A stretch of DNA of 11,027 bases, taken from Gammaproteobacteria bacterium (GTDB lineage: Bacteria > Pseudomonadota > Gammaproteobacteria > GCA-001735895). A program made the position numbers and the translations under genes. The stretch spans positions 1-11,027 of the forward strand of contig JAOUJX010000104.1 of NCBI GenBank assembly GCA_029882955.1. Direction: 5' to 3'. Positions 7,352 through 11,027 of this stretch are shown in pieces. The notes under the pieces are model-generated. The model was not told the origin of the DNA, searched no databases, and worked only from the letters and a program-made list of their open reading frames with translations. Position 1 is the first letter of the stretch, and each line of letters opens with the position of its first letter.

Positions 7352-8947
7352 TTATTTGATTGTTTGGATGACGCTATGAGAAGCGCGTTTCGATTGTGAT
7401 GGGGTGGACGAAATCAAAGTGATGGTGCCGTCTTTTAACCGCTGGTTTAGGTCCTCTCTGGATATTTCACAGACTCTATTGCCTTCTCTGTCTACAAAAA
7501 TAAATTGAGAATTTTCAGCTGATTTCCAGGTTAGCTTGGCTAACACCATCGATGCTCCCTGCTTAATTTCAACCCAGTCACTTTTATGAATTTTGTCGGC
7601 ACTGGGTAACTGGTCTTCTACATTTACTGCTATGGGCTTTTCTATTTTTTCCGAATCGAGAGCTTTTAGCATGTCGTTGGTATTCTTAAAGCGACCGGTC
7701 TCCATAAGATCGGAAAACTCATCTACAGTGTCAGCAAGGTTGACTTTACCAGTTACCTTATTTTTTTGCTGGATAGTAGAGTCTTCCGCAGTTACCTTTT
7801 TCGCAGCTGGAGCTTTAGTTTCATCGTGAAGCTTCTTCTGTTTTTCTATAGTCGCTTTTGACTGGGCGATGACATCGGCCTGCTCGTGTTCTAGAAACTC
7901 AAGTAAAGAAGCCTGTTGATCGATCGATAATTTTAACGACTGCATGCTCTGACTCAGGGACTTTTCGATTTGTTTTATCGTAGTCAGTAATTTAGTCAGT
8001 TCCTGCTCACTAGATTTAGGTGTCAGCACCCAGACCTGTGTTTTTGCTATGGTCAGAACTTTTTGCCAGGCTTGTGATTTAAAGCCTTTGGTAATCGCGA
8101 CTTCGAGTAACAGCGGAGACCAGACTTCGTCGAACAAAATAAGAGACCTTCCCTGAACCCGAAGCGGCAAGGTCATGTCGTTTATCATAGATTGAATAAC
8201 CGGATAAATGTTTTCGCTCGAAGGCATTTTTTCCTGGACGGGAACCGGCTCGGCTACGGTCTTGACGACAGCCTCGACCATTGATTCGGTCATGTCTTTC
8301 TGGTCAGGCTGCGCTTTGACTCTGGTTTCTTTTTCTACTGACTGAGCCACTTTATTCGCCGGTTTTATAGGCTGAACTGCGGCCTTTAGCTTTTCTGGCG
8401 TGTTTAGTTTAGATTTTGCGGCAGATTTTTGGCTAGTATATTCGATATATCCATCGAGTAATTTACCGTAGCTGTCAGAGTTTACAAACGGGTTACTACC
8501 AAAAAGATCTATCTGTTCACGTAGATATTCATAGCCTGACAGTTCTTCCTGCTGGTCTATAGCCAGATCGACTTCTATCCTAATAATGGTATCGAGTAGT
8601 CGTCGAGCCGGGTTACTTGATCGCTTCAGGAGATCACTTTCCTGTATAGACGATATGAAGAGATAGATTTGCAGTCGAGCAATTTGTTCTTTGATTCGGT
8701 TGGGCAGATCATCGTCATCAAAAACCAATTCAAACTTTGTTGAAAGTTGATCAATTAAATGGTCGAAATCGGTAATTTTTCTTTGGTTGAGATCTACTTT
8801 AAGTTCTGCGAGCAGGTTGGTGTATTGACCTTCGCTAAAATTCGACTTTTCTTTATAGCTTTGGAATATCCCTATTAGCAACGGAATGTGCGACATTGCC
8901 ACCGTGTTGATCGATACTGATCCTTTCTTGGATTCTGGTGCTGACAT
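7352..8947 (-). CDS. DUF1631-family protein, short form
   Basis: A 531-residue cytoplasmic protein of unknown function; no signal peptide or membrane segment is seen. Three regions match the DUF1631 family as I know it. Residues 72-119 carry FELVFDDDDLPNRIKEQIARL and NPARRLLD, a conserved helical block. Residues about 260-350 (LPLRVQ, then WSPLLLEV and a helical repeat) form a second block. Residues 456-515 (SDWVEIKQG, QFIFVDREGNRV, SREDLNQRL) form a small beta-rich C-terminal module. The blocks are joined by Lys/Ala/Gln-rich, probably disordered linkers at about 172-246 and 365-450. Family members are usually 700 residues or more with a long helical N-terminal half, which is missing here. 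The ATG at 8947 has no clear ribosome site; Met18 is an alternative start. It is convergent with sucB and divergent from the oxidase gene. Confidence 0.75.
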   Translation of the reverse strand: MSAPESKKGSVSINTVAMSHIPLLIGIFQSYKEKSNFSEGQYTNLLAELKVDLNQRKITDFDHLIDQLSTKFELVFDDDDLPNRIKEQIARLQIYLFISSIQESDLLKRSSNPARRLLDTIIRIEVDLAIDQQEELSGYEYLREQIDLFGSNPFVNSDSYGKLLDGYIEYTSQKSAAKSKLNTPEKLKAAVQPIKPANKVAQSVEKETRVKAQPDQKDMTESMVEAVVKTVAEPVPVQEKMPSSENIYPVIQSMINDMTLPLRVQGRSLILFDEVWSPLLLEVAITKGFKSQAWQKVLTIAKTQVWVLTPKSSEQELTKLLTTIKQIEKSLSQSMQSLKLSIDQQASLLEFLEHEQADVIAQSKATIEKQKKLHDETKAPAAKKVTAEDSTIQQKNKVTGKVNLADTVDEFSDLMETGRFKNTNDMLKALDSEKIEKPIAVNVEDQLPSADKIHKSDWVEIKQGASMVLAKLTWKSAENSQFIFVDREGNRVCEISREDLNQRLKDGTITLISSTPSQSKRASHSVIQTIK

Positions 8948-9123
8948 TTTTGATGCTATCAGGGCTAATCATTATCAAGGTAGCTGAGTATATATCAATA
9001 AAAGCAATCTGTACTGCGACTATTTGCATATAAGCGGATGTTTTAATTATTTATCAGTCGAAGGTGATATATTGCGCGTCTGCACAGGATATTTACCCTT
9101 TATAGTACTCAAAACACAATCTT
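8948..9123. promoter_or_regulatory. Divergent region between DUF1631 gene and FAD-oxidase gene
   Basis: 176 AT-rich bases. The left part holds the minus-strand promoter described separately. For the plus-strand gene, TATAGT at 9101-9106 and TATATT at 9068-9073 resemble -10 elements, but neither has a well-spaced -35 and no Shine-Dalgarno precedes the ATG at 9124. No strong dyad or short gene is seen. Confidence 0.4.
8971..8998 (-). promoter_or_regulatory. Sigma-70-type promoter for the DUF1631 gene
   Basis: On the minus strand TTGATA (plus 8993-8998, 5 of 6 to TTGACA) is followed after 16 bases by GATAAT (plus 8971-8976, 5 of 6 to TATAAT). The predicted start near 8964 leaves a leader of about 17 bases without a Shine-Dalgarno sequence before the ATG at 8947. 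Confidence 0.5.
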
Positions 9124-11027
9124 ATGACCGATAGAATTCGCGAAATTCCCTATAACTATACGTCTTTTAGTGATCGAGAGATTGTTATCCGCTTCATGGG
9201 TGAAGACACCTGGAGGTTGATAAATGAGTTACGAAGTGAACGTAGGACCGGGCGTTCGGCGCGTATGCTATACGAATTTCTGGGGGATATATGGGTTATC
9301 AAGCGTAACCCGTTCATTCAGGATGATTTGCTAGAAAATCGTAAACGAAGACTGCAATTAATCGAAGCATTACATCACCGGCTAAAACTGATTGAGCGCC
9401 GGGCAAAAGATAATGCCAAAACCCTGGACTTACTGGTGTCGGCTCGTCAGGTATTGGCTGATTTCGAAAACTGGATGGTAGAGATTTCTAATCTACGTCG
9501 ACTCATTGAGAGAAAACTACGGTCTGTTAGCAGGAAAGATAATGTTGATTTCAGTGGTCTTGCGCGAGTATCGCATACTACCGATGCTACTGACTGGCGC
9601 GTGGAGTATCCCATCGTAGTACTCAAACCCGATAGTGAAAATGAGGTGGCCGACCAGGTTAAAGCCTGTACTGAACTTGGCTTGACAGTAATTCCGCGTG
9701 GCGGAGGCACCGGGTATACCGGTGGCGCGATTCCATTATATGAAAATACAGCAGTCATCAATCTGGAAAAGCTCGAAAAAATAGCATCAATACAGGAGCA
9801 GGTTTTACCGGGCAGCGAGTCCCGGATGTCGACTATTCGAGTCGAAGCAGGTGTTGTTACCAAACGTGTCGCGGAATCTGCGGCAGCACAGAATCTGGCT
9901 TTTGCGGTAGACCCAACCTCTCAAGACGCCTCCACTATTGGTGGGAATATTGCGATGAACGCTGGTGGAAAGAAGGCTGTCATCTGGGGTACTACGATCG
10001 ATAATTTATTGCGATGGAAAATGGTGACGGCCGATGCCAACTGGGTTGAAGTGACGCGCCTGAATCACAACTGCGGCAAAATACATTTACAGGATATAGT
10101 AGAATTCGAGATTCGTCGATTTAGTCGTAAAGAAGGCAGGTCATTGGGAGAACCCGAACGCATTTCTATGCCGGGGGCAAGCTTTCGTAAGGCAGGGCTC
10201 GGTAAAGACGTGACTGATAAATTTCTCTCAGGATTGCCCGGTGTGCAAAAGGAGGGCTGCGATGGAATCGTCACCTCGGCAGAGTTCATTTTGCACCCTT
10301 TGTTTGATCATACGCACACCATTTGCCTGGAGTTTTTTAACCAGGATTCGTCGTCCGATGTCGCTGCGATTGTCAGGATTAAGCAATTCATCGATGATAA
10401 CCCTGATGTTGCACTTGCGGGACTCGAGCATCTCGATGCTCGTTATATCAAAGCGGTAAAATACAGTACTAAAGCTAACCGAACCGGTCATCCCAAAATG
10501 TTGCTATTGGCAGATATCGCCAGCAATGATAAAGAGGCATTAACTAAAGTTAGTAACAGCGTCGTTGAGATTGCCCAGGGATATGCTGCCGAAGGTTTTA
10601 TTGCCGTGAAGGCCGAAGCCCGGGACCGATTTTGGGCTGATCGAAAAAGAACAGCCGCAATTTCTGCGCATACAAATGCATTCAAGATTAACGAAGACGT
10701 TGTCATACCACTAGAGAATCTAAGTCGCTACAGCCGCGGTATTGAAATAATCAATATCCGTCAGTCAATGACTAATAAAGTTAAAATTGCAGTGGCTTTT
10801 AGTGATTATCTCAGAGCACGGCAAACTGAAGCACAGAAATTAGAGAGTAGTGATAATAATCTTTTGTTGTCCAAAATTGACTTCGCTCTCGAATTAATTA
10901 AATTACGCATCGATACCTGGCAGCTTTGGCTGGATAATTTCGATACCGAAGCAACCAGCCTTCAACCGGCCCTGTCGATTGACTTCGAAACGGGGTCCCG
11001 TGTCGTCGACTGTCTACTCAACCATAA
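9124..11027 (+). CDS. DUF3683-type FAD-linked oxidase (D-2-hydroxyacid dehydrogenase-like), partial (3' end beyond right edge)
   Basis: The frame is open from the ATG at 9124 to the window end (634 codons plus two bases). Residues 1 to about 150 form the N-terminal DUF3683-type region (starting MTDRIREIPYNYTSFSDREI, with RRTGRSARMLYEFLGDIW downstream), mostly helical and charged. An FAD-binding type 4 (GlcD/D-lactate dehydrogenase-like) domain follows: IPRGGGTGYTGG at 190-201 and DPTSQDASTIGGNIAMNAGG from 263, the usual flavin pyrophosphate-binding loops. FAD-linked oxidase C-terminal sequence follows from about residue 400. Known family members exceed 1,200 residues and carry 4Fe-4S and GlpC-like cysteine-rich modules after the flavin part; those would lie beyond the edge. 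The substrate is unknown; a D-2-hydroxyacid is an inference from the fold. The conserved opening REIPYNYTSFSDREI at the N-terminus supports this start despite a missing ribosome site. Confidence 0.85.
   Translation, partial: MTDRIREIPYNYTSFSDREIVIRFMGEDTWRLINELRSERRTGRSARMLYEFLGDIWVIKRNPFIQDDLLENRKRRLQLIEALHHRLKLIERRAKDNAKTLDLLVSARQVLADFENWMVEISNLRRLIERKLRSVSRKDNVDFSGLARVSHTTDATDWRVEYPIVVLKPDSENEVADQVKACTELGLTVIPRGGGTGYTGGAIPLYENTAVINLEKLEKIASIQEQVLPGSESRMSTIRVEAGVVTKRVAESAAAQNLAFAVDPTSQDASTIGGNIAMNAGGKKAVIWGTTIDNLLRWKMVTADANWVEVTRLNHNCGKIHLQDIVEFEIRRFSRKEGRSLGEPERISMPGASFRKAGLGKDVTDKFLSGLPGVQKEGCDGIVTSAEFILHPLFDHTHTICLEFFNQDSSSDVAAIVRIKQFIDDNPDVALAGLEHLDARYIKAVKYSTKANRTGHPKMLLLADIASNDKEALTKVSNSVVEIAQGYAAEGFIAVKAEARDRFWADRKRTAAISAHTNAFKINEDVVIPLENLSRYSRGIEIINIRQSMTNKVKIAVAFSDYLRARQTEAQKLESSDNNLLLSKIDFALELIKLRIDTWQLWLDNFDTEATSLQPALSIDFETGSRVVDCLLNH

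Noticed and set aside
9447..9863. Minus-strand 138-codon ORF
   Set aside because: It is antisense to the FAD-binding loops of the oxidase gene, which are clearly coding on the plus strand.
1..11027. CRISPR array, tRNA/rRNA, insertion sequence or phage genes
   Set aside because: I saw no regularly spaced repeats, cloverleaf-like segments, transposase motifs or terminal inverted repeats; nearly all sequence is accounted for by ordinary genes.

Overview
The window looks like part of a chromosome from a gammaproteobacterium of intermediate GC content that can probably respire nitrate. The evidence is a full-length EttA, an SucA/SucB pair close in length to the E. coli proteins, DUF1631 and DUF3683-type proteins that I know mainly from beta/gammaproteobacteria, and the start of a napF gene behind an FNR-type site. 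I see no phage, insertion sequence, CRISPR array, tRNA or rRNA. Most of the window is housekeeping DNA, and I found no clear undescribed multi-gene system.

Left part (1-2917, all minus strand): reading from right to left, ettA (ABC-F translation factor) is followed after three bases by a DUF815 AAA+ ATPase. After a 121-base gap comes napF, a ferredoxin-type protein of periplasmic nitrate reductase systems, which runs off the left edge. The gap before napF holds a perfect FNR/Anr palindrome with a -10 hexamer at class II promoter spacing, so anaerobic induction of nap is the best-supported regulatory inference here.

Middle (2918-7293): a 267-base divergent region with three perfect inverted repeats separates ettA from sucA. 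sucA and sucB (E1 and E2 of 2-oxoglutarate dehydrogenase) lie in tandem on the plus strand, 107 bases apart. Neither sdh genes upstream nor lpd/sucCD downstream are present, so the usual TCA-cycle block is split here.

Right part (7294-11027): a convergent minus-strand gene encodes a 531-residue DUF1631-family protein that seems to lack the N-terminal half of the usual family architecture. Divergent from it, a large FAD-linked oxidase with an N-terminal DUF3683-type region begins at 9124 and runs off the right edge after 634 codons. All gaps between genes are shorter than 300 bases, and each longer gap is described below.
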